Assembly (NCBI GenBank): GCA_937884725.1
Contig: CAKZYH010000371.1
Coordinates: 1 to 34,491, forward strand
Direction of reading: 5' to 3'
Length of the DNA: 34,491 bases
DNA from: an uncultured Paracoccaceae bacterium
GTDB taxonomy: Bacteria > Pseudomonadota > Alphaproteobacteria > Rhizobiales > Amorphaceae
The position numbers were made by a program, and so were the translations under genes. Numbering within the stretch: the first letter of the stretch is position 1; the number at the start of each line of letters is the position of its first letter. This document shows, in pieces, positions 17,628 to 25,391 of the stretch. Under the pieces are notes generated by a model. The model did not search any database. It was not told the origin of the DNA and saw nothing but the letters and a program-made list of their open reading frames with translations.

Positions 17628-18647
17628 ATGGCTCTAAAGACTATCGCGCTCGCGAGTGTTGCCGCCGTCACGCTGGGTGGCGTGGCCAGCGCTCAGGAAT
17701 TCACCCTGCGCATCCAAAACCACCAGTCGCCTGAGTCGTTGGTGGGCAAAAACATCGCTCAGTGGGAAAACGACGTGGAAGTCATGTCCGGCGGCCGCGT
17801 CGAAATTGAGATGTTTTATTCGTCGGCCATCGTGAAATCGGTCGAAACATTCGACGCTGCCATCAACGGGATCGTCGATGCTGATTTCACCAACGGCAAC
17901 TACCAGGTCGGCAAAGACCCCGCCTTCCAGTTCGTGTCCGACATCATGGGCGGGTACGAAACGCCATGGCAAATGTATGCCTGGCTTTATAATGGCGGCG
18001 GCATGGAGCTGACCCAAAAGCTGTATAACAGCTATGGGATGCACCTTCTCGGCTGGCAGGTGCAGGGGATGGAAAGCCTGAACTCCGCCACGCCCATCGA
18101 AGGTCCGGCAGACCTGGTCGACTGGAAGTTCCGCTCACCGCCGGGGCTTGAGACGATGATCTTCGCCAACCTTGGCGCGTCCCCCATCGTGATTGACTTC
18201 ACCGAGGTGTTTACGTCGCTGGAAACAGGCATCATCGACGGCGCCGATGCGTCCAACGTGTCGACCAACAAGTCGCTCGGCATCTACGACCTGGTGAAGC
18301 ACACCACGTATCCCGGCTTCCACTCCATGCCCGCCGACCACATGGCCATCAATCTCGATGTCTGGAACACGCTGCCGGAAGACATCCAGCGGATGATGGA
18401 AGTGGCTGCGCAGAAGGCTTCGTTCCGCACAACGCTCGACTATTCGGTCGGCATCCAAGAAACGGTCAACCTGCTGCAGGGCGACGTCACGTTCCACGAC
18501 TGGTCGGCTGAAGACCGCTCCACCTTCCGCGAGAATGCGCGCAAGGCATGGGCGGACTTTGCAACCACCGACACGTCGAAGGAGCTCGTCGAGTCGCACC
18601 TGGAGTTCATGAACAAGATCGGCCTGGTGACGTCCGGCGCCCAATAA
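17628..18647 (+). CDS. TRAP transporter substrate-binding protein, DctP/FcbT1-like (paralogue 1)
   Basis: ORF 17535..18647; signal-peptide start MALKTIALASVAAVTLGGVASAQEFTLRIQ after GGGAGGAG; DWKFRSPPGLETMIFANLGASPIVIDFTEVFTSLE. Confidence 0.93.
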   Translation: MALKTIALASVAAVTLGGVASAQEFTLRIQNHQSPESLVGKNIAQWENDVEVMSGGRVEIEMFYSSAIVKSVETFDAAINGIVDADFTNGNYQVGKDPAFQFVSDIMGGYETPWQMYAWLYNGGGMELTQKLYNSYGMHLLGWQVQGMESLNSATPIEGPADLVDWKFRSPPGLETMIFANLGASPIVIDFTEVFTSLETGIIDGADASNVSTNKSLGIYDLVKHTTYPGFHSMPADHMAINLDVWNTLPEDIQRMMEVAAQKASFRTTLDYSVGIQETVNLLQGDVTFHDWSAEDRSTFRENARKAWADFATTDTSKELVESHLEFMNKIGLVTSGAQ

Positions 18648-18659
18648 GTTCAGATCAAC

Positions 18660-18694
18660 GGCCTGGCGTGGATAGCGCCAGGCCGCCTTTTCTT
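18660..18694 (+). terminator. Rho-independent terminator after TRAP SBP 1
   Basis: Perfect stem GGCCTGGCG (18660-18668)/CGCCAGGCC (18676-18684) followed by GCCTTTTCTT. Confidence 0.75.
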
Positions 18695-18706
18695 GCGATT
18701 AGCGGT

Positions 18707-19078
18707 CTATCGGCCGTAGAAGAACTCTTCGCGGACAACTTTGCCGTCGGCGACGGTAAAGATCCCCACTTCCTGCATCTTGTGTTCCTTGCCCGACTGC
18801 TTTTCGACGGCAGTCATGCCGAAGATGACCGCAAACCGGTCTTCGCCGTGGATCATGGGATCGGAGACGGTGACGTCCCTCATCTCCATCATGCTGTCCC
18901 ACCACGCGTGCTTGGCCTTCATGGCCTCCATGCCTTTGCTTTCGGCGCTCATGGAAGGGTCCATCGAGTAAGCCTCCACCGAGACGCAATCGGGCGAATA
19001 GTGATTGGCCAGGAGGGCATCCAGTTCGCCGCTACGGTTCATCTCGACCACGGCGTTGGCAATCTCATCGAGTGTCAT
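18707..19078 (-). CDS. NTF2/SnoaL-like small protein
   Basis: ORF 18707..19237; likely start MTLDEIANAVVEMNRSGELDALLANHYSPDCVSVEAYSM at 19078; NTF2-like fold pattern ending VADGKVVREEFFYGR. Confidence 0.72.
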   Translation of the reverse strand: MTLDEIANAVVEMNRSGELDALLANHYSPDCVSVEAYSMDPSMSAESKGMEAMKAKHAWWDSMMEMRDVTVSDPMIHGEDRFAVIFGMTAVEKQSGKEHKMQEVGIFTVADGKVVREEFFYGR

Positions 19079-19124
19079 GGTTCTCTCCCTGTCTTTCCCC
19101 CTTTGGGATGGAAAAACACGAACA

Positions 19125-19143
19125 TTGCAAGAACTTTGTGCAA
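19125..19143. promoter_or_regulatory. Candidate operator, imperfect palindrome TTGCAAGAACTTTGTGCAA in divergent promoter region
   Basis: 14 of 19 positions symmetric (TTGCAnnAAnTTnnTGCAA); a further TTGCA at 19153-19157; between the divergent NTF2-like gene and TRAP SBP 2. Confidence 0.4.
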
Positions 19144-19252
19144 GATCGTGCATTGCAGATCGACCATGCCCTGAAATAAGTTGCGACCAATTCCTCGATA
19201 GCGAGGGGCGCGGCGGGCCTTTGCCGTCGCGGACCAAAACAGGGAGTAGTCT

Positions 19253-20260
19253 ATGATCCGCTCATTATTGCTTGGCGCTTCTGTGGCCGCATTCGCTGCG
19301 ACCGGTGCGCTGGCTCAAGAATTTACCATGCGCATCCAAACGCACCATTCGCCGGAGTCCATCAACGGCCAAGCGATCGCGCAGTTTTATGACGACGTCG
19401 AAGTCATGTCCGGTGGCCGCATCGAGATTGAGGAGTTTTATGCCTCAGCAGTGGTGAAGTCGCCCGAGACGTTCGACGCGACGATCAACGGCATCCTGGA
19501 CGGCGACATGACGTCCGGCGCCTACCAGACCGGTAAAAACACGGCGTTCCAGTTCATCGGCGACCCGATGGGCGGTTACGACACCCCGTGGCAGCTCTAC
19601 GCCTTCCTTTATAATGGCGGTGGCCTCGATAAGGCGCAGGAGCTTTATAACGACCTTGGCATGCAGCTGATCGGTTGGCATATCGCTGCGCCGGAATCCC
19701 TGGCATCCGGCCGTCCTCTGCGCAACGCGGCCGACATGGAAGGTTGGAAGTTCCGCTCGCCCCCGGGCATGCAGACCCAAGTGTTTGCCAACCTTGGCGC
19801 ATCGCCGATCGTGATGGACTTCACCGAAGTGTTTACCTCGCTGGAGTCGGGCATCATCGAGGGCGCCGACATGTCGAACCTTGCGGTCAACAAGTCGGCC
19901 GGTCTCTACGATGTGGTGAAGCACGCCACGTATCCGGGCTTCCACTCCATGCCGGCCGACCACTTCGCCATCCGCAAGGATCTGTGGGACTCGCTGCCGG
20001 AAGACCTCCAGCGCATCATCGACGTCGCGCTTCAGAAAATGGCGTTCCGCCTGACCCTCACCGGCTCCGTCGCCACCGAGGAAGCGGCGAAAGCGCTGGC
20101 TGAGCAGGGCGTGACTGTGCACGATTGGTCGCCGGAAGACCGCGCGTCCTACCGTGAAGCAGCGCTGTCAGCCTGGGATACCTTCGCCGACACCGACGAT
20201 GCCCGCGAGCTGATCTCGATGCACAAAGAGTTCCAGAACCGCATTGGTCTGGTCGAGTAG
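19253..20260 (+). CDS. TRAP transporter substrate-binding protein, DctP/FcbT1-like (paralogue 2)
   Basis: 335 aa; MIRSLLLGASVAAFAATGALAQEFTMRIQTHHSPESINGQ...; strong similarity by eye to paralogues 1 and 3. Confidence 0.93.
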   Translation: MIRSLLLGASVAAFAATGALAQEFTMRIQTHHSPESINGQAIAQFYDDVEVMSGGRIEIEEFYASAVVKSPETFDATINGILDGDMTSGAYQTGKNTAFQFIGDPMGGYDTPWQLYAFLYNGGGLDKAQELYNDLGMQLIGWHIAAPESLASGRPLRNAADMEGWKFRSPPGMQTQVFANLGASPIVMDFTEVFTSLESGIIEGADMSNLAVNKSAGLYDVVKHATYPGFHSMPADHFAIRKDLWDSLPEDLQRIIDVALQKMAFRLTLTGSVATEEAAKALAEQGVTVHDWSPEDRASYREAALSAWDTFADTDDARELISMHKEFQNRIGLVE

Positions 20261-20290
20261 TTGACGGCAGGCGCCCGAAGCGCTTTTGGC

Positions 20291-20311
20291 GGCCCCGTCT
20301 CTCTCGGGGCC
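20291..20311 (+). terminator. GC-rich hairpin after TRAP SBP 2, possible terminator
   Basis: GGCCCCG (20291-20297)/CGGGGCC (20305-20311), 7-nt loop; weak T-tract (GTTGCCGTTT). Confidence 0.45.
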
Positions 20312-20440
20312 GTTGCCGTTTCGGTGCGGCCCCGCTAGGGTCGCGCCAACTCGGTGGGTGACCGCCGAACGACAAACCAGAACGATATCCAACAGCTGGG
20401 GGCCGCTCCGGAAGAGGGCGCCACCTTAGGGAGGTCAGAC

Positions 20441-21451
20441 ATGATCCGCACACTTCTTGCCGGTGCCGCCATTGCGGCGCTTACCACCGGCGCCTTCGCG
20501 CAAGAGTTCACCCTGCGCATCCAAACGCACCTGTCACCCGAATCGGTGTCCGGCAAAAACGCTGCAACGTTCTTTGACGACATCGAAGTGATGTCCGGCG
20601 GCCGGATCGAAATCGAAGAGTTTTACTCCTCGGCGGTGGTGAAGTCGGTCGAAACCTTCGACGCTGCGGTCAACGGCATCCTGGACGGCGACATGACCGG
20701 CGGCGCTTACCAGACCGGTAAGGATCCCGCATTCCAGTTTGTGGGCGACATCATGGGCGGCTACGACACGCCCTGGCAGCTCTACGCCTGGCTTTATAAC
20801 GGCGGCGGCTTCGAAGTCGCGAACGCGCTCTACAACGAATACAACATGCAGCTGATCGGCTGGTGGATCCCGGGCCCCGAGTCGCTGTCCTCATCAGAGC
20901 CGCTGACCGGCCCTGAAGCCATGGTGGACTGGAAGTTCCGCTCCCCTCCGGGCATGCAGACCAAGATTTTCGCCAACATGGGCGCATCGCCCATCGTGAT
21001 GGACTTCACCGAAATCTTCACCGCGCTTGAGTCCGGCATCATCGACGGTGCCGATGCGTCCAACATCTCCACCAACGTGTCGCTCGGCCTCTACGACATC
21101 GTGAAGCACGCCACCTATCCGGGCTTCCACTCCATGCCGGCCGACCACCTCGCCATCAACAAGGACGTCTGGGACTCCATGCCGGAGGACCTGCAGCGGA
21201 TCGTTGAAGTGGCGATGCAGAAGCTGTCATTCCGCACCACGCTCGACTATGAGGTCGACATCCAGCGCGCTGCCAACGCGATGGCGGAAGCTGGCGTGAC
21301 GCTGCACGACTGGTCAGCCGAAGACCGCGGCGCCTTCCGCGACGCTGCCGTGAAAGCGTGGGATGAGTTTGCCACCACGCAGCTTGCCAAGGACCTTGTG
21401 GCCCAACACAAAGAGTTCCTGACGCAAATTGGCCTGTTCGGCCAGCAATAA
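20441..21451 (+). CDS. TRAP transporter substrate-binding protein, DctP/FcbT1-like (paralogue 3)
   Basis: ORF 20354..21451; signal-peptide start MIRTLLAGAAIAALTTGAFAQEFTLRIQTHLSPES at 20441 after a GGGAGG ribosome-binding site. Confidence 0.93.
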   Translation: MIRTLLAGAAIAALTTGAFAQEFTLRIQTHLSPESVSGKNAATFFDDIEVMSGGRIEIEEFYSSAVVKSVETFDAAVNGILDGDMTGGAYQTGKDPAFQFVGDIMGGYDTPWQLYAWLYNGGGFEVANALYNEYNMQLIGWWIPGPESLSSSEPLTGPEAMVDWKFRSPPGMQTKIFANMGASPIVMDFTEIFTALESGIIDGADASNISTNVSLGLYDIVKHATYPGFHSMPADHLAINKDVWDSMPEDLQRIVEVAMQKLSFRTTLDYEVDIQRAANAMAEAGVTLHDWSAEDRGAFRDAAVKAWDEFATTQLAKDLVAQHKEFLTQIGLFGQQ

Positions 21452-21502
21452 GCTTAAAGCACCAAGGCTCGGCCCGCCCATTCGGCGGGCCCACCTCATC
21501 AG

Positions 21503-21528
21503 CCAGTCCCATCGGGGCTGGTTTTTTT
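21503..21528 (+). terminator. Rho-independent terminator between TRAP SBP 3 and convergent tetR
   Basis: CCAGTCCC-ATC-GGGGCTGG (one G-T wobble) followed by TTTTTTT. Confidence 0.8.
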
Positions 21529-21532
21529 GTTG

Positions 21533-22141
21533 TCACGTCACCGGCGCAAAAAGGCGAACAAGGCAGTCGGTGGCGCGTTCGGCGCGTCGCTCGCCAGCCC
21601 CCGCCTCGGGGAGCTCAGCCGACCCAATGATCCTGCGCACTGGATGCTCCGCCAAAAGAACACCCAGAAAGATCTCCGTCGCCTCCTCAGGCGTTTGTGA
21701 ACGCAGATCAACCACGCCACGGTCCGCAGCAGCCTCAACCAACGCGATAAGTTTCGGCGCGATCCGCTCACGGCCCCCCTCAGCCAATGCGCGGCCGAGC
21801 GTTCCACTATCAGCGACGTCCGCCGCGGCCGCTCGGTTCAGGAGAACCACCCTTTCGCTCGTGAGGAGCTCATACAAAAGACTACCCGCCGCCATCAGCG
21901 CAGCAAGCGGATCGCGGCCATCAGCAACAGCGCCGTCCAATTGGCGGGCCAGCGCGTCAGAGTTTCGACGCACCAACGTCGCGAAAAGCCCCGCCTTGTT
22001 GGCGTAGCGCGCATAAAGCGTCTCGTTGGAGACTCGCGCCCGCTTGGCGATCGCTAGCATGGACGCGCCCTTATACCCCCGCTCCGCCAGCACAGCGTAG
22101 GCCGCTTCTTCGATCGCCAGAGTGCGCTGCTCATCGTCCAT
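21533..22141 (-). CDS. TetR/AcrR-family transcriptional regulator
   Basis: ORF 21533..22177; HTH LAIEEAAYAVLAERGYKGASMLAIAKRARVSNETLYARYANKAGLF; start placed at 22141 (MDDEQRT) because the first 12 codons of the longer ORF overlap an operator-like palindrome. Confidence 0.88.
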   Translation of the reverse strand: MDDEQRTLAIEEAAYAVLAERGYKGASMLAIAKRARVSNETLYARYANKAGLFATLVRRNSDALARQLDGAVADGRDPLAALMAAGSLLYELLTSERVVLLNRAAAADVADSGTLGRALAEGGRERIAPKLIALVEAAADRGVVDLRSQTPEEATEIFLGVLLAEHPVRRIIGSAELPEAGAGERRAERATDCLVRLFAPVT

Positions 22142-22161
22142 ATTGCCCACTTGCCTCAACC

Positions 22162-22198
22162 GTACACTTATGTACATAACGTTCGTACAGAAATGTAC
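22162..22198. promoter_or_regulatory. Duplicated TetR-type operator: GTACACTTATGTAC and GTACAGAAATGTAC
   Basis: Two perfect GTACA-N4-TGTAC inverted repeats at 22162-22175 and 22185-22198, centres 23 bp apart, between divergent tetR and the 22213 ORF. Confidence 0.75.
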
Positions 22199-22212
22199 AG
22201 CGGATCTTCACC

Positions 22213-22605
22213 ATGACAAAACCCAGTGATGCGCCGGTCGTAGCCCTCGCCGTCCTCCAGGCCATCTCCCTGTTTGCACTTTTCACTCAGACCGAACCGC
22301 ACCCGCCCGCTGTGGTGGCGCCGTTCGCGATAGGCCCATTCTTGGCGGCTTCACTCGCGGCCTGCGCGGCGGCGATCCTCGCCGAGGATCGCCGTGCTCG
22401 GATCGTCAGCCTCAGCTTCGTCGCGGCGCTGGCGTTGGTCTCGTTCGGCCCACAAAAATACGTTGACCCAAAGATCGGCCAAATCTGGCCGGCGGTGGTC
22501 GCGGGCCAAGTCGCCATCGCGTTCATCGTGTTGCAGTGCGTCAAGCTTTACCGCGAGGGAGCGTCTCGCCCGGATCAGGCAAACGTCGCGCAAGAGGGTT
22601 CGTGA
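22213..22605 (+). CDS. Small hypothetical membrane protein (about 4 hydrophobic segments)
   Basis: 130 aa; VVALAVLQAISLFALF, VAPFAIGPFLAASLAACAAAI, IVSLSFVAALALVSF, WPAVVAGQVAIAFIVLQCVKL; divergent from tetR. Confidence 0.7.
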   Translation: MTKPSDAPVVALAVLQAISLFALFTQTEPHPPAVVAPFAIGPFLAASLAACAAAILAEDRRARIVSLSFVAALALVSFGPQKYVDPKIGQIWPAVVAGQVAIAFIVLQCVKLYREGASRPDQANVAQEGS

Positions 22606-22752
22606 CGTTAAGTCTAACATTTGCATTAAATTTGGGCACCGCATGGGGGATTCCGAAACCAGATCGGTGCTGAGCCCGCATAAAGGCCTTGATCCAACGC
22701 CTTAGTACCGCCAATGTGCAGTCACGCGCACGCTAATTGTGCAGCGCAACAA

Positions 22753-22771
22753 CACTTGGATCATACAAGTG
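22753..22771. promoter_or_regulatory. Candidate operator CACTTG-GATCATA-CAAGTG upstream of dctQ
   Basis: Perfect 6-bp inverted repeat with 7-nt spacer, 42 bp before the dctQ start. Confidence 0.5.
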
Positions 22772-22813
22772 CAAAGACGGGCCCGCCAAAGGCCTGAAGT
22801 TTAGGGAGTCTCT

Positions 22814-23383
22814 ATGGTCGAGACAGAGCCGAAGAGCCCAATCGATTACATCAGCCTCGGCATCAGCCGAATCGGGATGTTCTTGGTCGCGGCGATCGTC
22901 TCGATTATTTTCTACGAAGTGGTCATGCGCTACTTCTTCGAAAAACCTACCCTCTGGGTGAATGAGATGAGCCTCTGGATTGGTGGCTTCATCTACCTGC
23001 TCGCGGCATTGTATGTCTTGCAGCAGCGCGGTCACATCCGCATCACACTGCTCTACGACGTATGTCCGCGTTGGCTTCAACGCGTCTTCGATGTGATTTC
23101 CACCTTACTCATCGTGATCTTTGGCACGATGATTATCCACGGTGGATTCAACGAAGCCGTTGCCAAGTTCAACCGTTGGGAAACCTTCGGCACAGCTTGG
23201 GATCCTCCGATCCCTGCAACAATGAAACCCGCGGTCCTTGTGATCGCGGGTCTCATCGTCGCCCAAGCCATCTCGAACCTCATCCGAGATTGGAATGAAG
23301 TGCCAGTGCCTGAAGGGACAGGCGAAATGGCCGATGAAATTCGAGCTCAGTTCGAACAGAATGCACCAAGCCGGCACGATTAA
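22814..23383 (+). CDS. TRAP transporter small permease (DctQ/FcbT2-like)
   Basis: 189 aa; 4 TM segments, FYEVVMRYFFEKPTLWVNEMSLWIGGFIYLLAALYVLQQRGHIRI. Confidence 0.92.
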   Translation: MVETEPKSPIDYISLGISRIGMFLVAAIVSIIFYEVVMRYFFEKPTLWVNEMSLWIGGFIYLLAALYVLQQRGHIRITLLYDVCPRWLQRVFDVISTLLIVIFGTMIIHGGFNEAVAKFNRWETFGTAWDPPIPATMKPAVLVIAGLIVAQAISNLIRDWNEVPVPEGTGEMADEIRAQFEQNAPSRHD

Positions 23384-23397
23384 CGTGCCGGTCTTTT
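23371..23397 (+). terminator. Intrinsic terminator-like hairpin overlapping the dctQ stop codon
   Basis: CCGGCACG (23371-23378)-ATTAA-CGTGCCGG (23384-23391) followed by TCTTTTTG; TAA stop lies in the loop. Confidence 0.72.
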
Positions 23398-23509
23398 TGT
23401 CTACACCACAGCTTTCACCCCGATGAGTTCCCTCCTGAATGCGCAAGCGGGCGGCCCGCCGGCGCATGTCCGAACCCTTTCCGAACAATAGCCAACGGCA
23501 GCCGCGACG

Positions 23510-25318
23510 ATGCCCACTTTCATGCCCTTCTACCCCTGGCTTGCCTCTTTGTTGGTATCGCTCGCCTGGTTCAGCTACCTGACAGTCAAACGCGACGATA
23601 AGCTCGCGGCGATGTTCATCGCGACAATTCTCGCGCTGCTCATCTTCGTTTTCCCGCCAGCGCTGTCGGAAGGGTTCGACACCCAACCCCTCCGGACTGA
23701 GTTTTGGAACGCGTTCGACGCACTTCCCAAAGTCTCCGGCATGGGAATCGCCCAGCTGTCGGTCGTCCTGCTCATCGGCATCTTTGTGCTTTTGGCCATC
23801 GGCATGCCCCTTGGCTTCGCTTCCGGCTTCCTCGCCGTCATGGTGCTCTACCTGCGCTTCGGTCCAGACGTCCTGTTCCGGCAGTTCGGCACCGGCCCGT
23901 TCTCGGTGCTGTCCCAGCGCATCTACGGGTTGATGACGGACTACGTGATCATCTCGGTCCCGCTGTTCATCTTCATGGCCTCACTGCTAGAGCGCTCCGG
24001 CCTTGCGAAGGACATGTACTCCTCGCTCAATGTGTGGCTGTCGCGGACCCGAGGCGGTATTGCGCTGGTCACGGCCATCATGGCCATCATCATGGCCGCG
24101 ATGTCGGGCATTATCGGTGGTGAGGTCGTGCTCCTCGGCCTGATTGCGCTGCCGCAGATGCTGCGCCTTGGCTACGACCAAAACCTTGCCATCGGTACGG
24201 TCTGCGCCTCCGGCTCGCTGGGCACCATGATCCCGCCCTCCATCGTCCTCATCATCTACGGGCTCGTCACCGAGACATCGATCCAAGCGCTTTTCACGGC
24301 GGCGTTCGTGCCCGGCGCCATCCTGGCGTCCTGCTACCTCATCTACATCGTGGTCCGCACGCAGCTAAACCCGTCCCTCGCCCCGCTCCCTGAGCCCAGT
24401 GACGACGAGATGTACGGTTGGGCAAAACCGGTGCGGTTCCTTGCCTTCTCCATCTCCATCGCCGTGCTTTTGGGTTCTTTCGTGTGCGGCTTCATCCTGC
24501 TGAAAGCCACCATCTTCAACTTCACCGGGCGAGAAGCGGTGATGGTCTATGGCCAGGACGCGTACCTGCGGGTCGGCCAATTCATGGGCGTCCTCGCGAT
24601 CGTCACGGCGGCGATGCTCGCAATCTTCAAACTACACCGCGTTCAGCAGGCCTGGGACATGGGCAAAGGCCTGGCACCGCCGCTCGTCGTGGTGCTCTCG
24701 GTGCTCGGCTCGATCTACGGCGGCATCACCGGCATCACAGAAGCGGCCGGTATCGGCACCGTCGCGGTCTTGTTCTTCATCCTAGTCCGGGGCGAGCTCA
24801 CGTGGACGCTGTTCTACCAGTCGCTCCAACGCACCTTCAAATCCACCGGCACTATTTTGATGGTTACGTTCGGCGCCACCTGCCTTGCGGGCGCATACTC
24901 CATCGCCGGCGGCCCGGCCTACGTCGCCAACCTCATCACCGGTTCCGAACTCACACCGATGGGCATCTTGCTCATCATGATGGCGATCTTCCTGGTGCTC
25001 GGCGCACTGATGGACTGGGTCGGCATCGTGCTTCTAGTGATGCCGGTCTTCCTGCCCATCGTCCTGCAAATCGCTCCCGAGCTTGGGCTCAGCGCATCCG
25101 AGGCGAGGATTTGGTTCGGCATCCTGTTCTGCGTGAACATGCAGGTGTCGTTCTTGTCGCCACCGTTTGGGCCTGCGGCCTTCTATCTGAAATCGGTGGC
25201 CCCACCGCACATCACGCTGCCGGCCATCTTCAAAAGCTTCCTGCCGTTCATCTGCCTGCAGATCTTCGTGCTGATGCTGATCCTGTTCTTCCCAGGCCTG
25301 ACCCTGCTGCTGGTCTAA
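23510..25318 (+). CDS. TRAP transporter large permease (DctM/FcbT3-like, extended form)
   Basis: 602 aa; IFVLLAIGMPLGFASGFLAVMVLY, MAAMSGIIGGEVVLLGLIALPQMLRLGYDQNLAIGTVCASGSLGTMIPPSIVLIIYG, GGITGITEAAGIG. Confidence 0.94.
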   Translation: MPTFMPFYPWLASLLVSLAWFSYLTVKRDDKLAAMFIATILALLIFVFPPALSEGFDTQPLRTEFWNAFDALPKVSGMGIAQLSVVLLIGIFVLLAIGMPLGFASGFLAVMVLYLRFGPDVLFRQFGTGPFSVLSQRIYGLMTDYVIISVPLFIFMASLLERSGLAKDMYSSLNVWLSRTRGGIALVTAIMAIIMAAMSGIIGGEVVLLGLIALPQMLRLGYDQNLAIGTVCASGSLGTMIPPSIVLIIYGLVTETSIQALFTAAFVPGAILASCYLIYIVVRTQLNPSLAPLPEPSDDEMYGWAKPVRFLAFSISIAVLLGSFVCGFILLKATIFNFTGREAVMVYGQDAYLRVGQFMGVLAIVTAAMLAIFKLHRVQQAWDMGKGLAPPLVVVLSVLGSIYGGITGITEAAGIGTVAVLFFILVRGELTWTLFYQSLQRTFKSTGTILMVTFGATCLAGAYSIAGGPAYVANLITGSELTPMGILLIMMAIFLVLGALMDWVGIVLLVMPVFLPIVLQIAPELGLSASEARIWFGILFCVNMQVSFLSPPFGPAAFYLKSVAPPHITLPAIFKSFLPFICLQIFVLMLILFFPGLTLLLV

Positions 25319-25352
25319 AGCCAGCCCGCACGGGCCCCGCCTCAACTAAAAG

Positions 25353-25391
25353 AACCGCCGGATGCCTTCATCCGGCGGTTTTACTTTTTTG
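25353..25391 (+). terminator. Rho-independent terminator after dctM
   Basis: Perfect 12-bp stem AACCGCCGGATG-CCTT-CATCCGGCGGTT followed by TTACTTTTTTG. Confidence 0.85.

Noticed and set aside
22610-22650. AT-rich ATTTGCATTAAAT region as a Fur/Mur box
   Set aside because: Only a half-site matches; no symmetric second arm was found.
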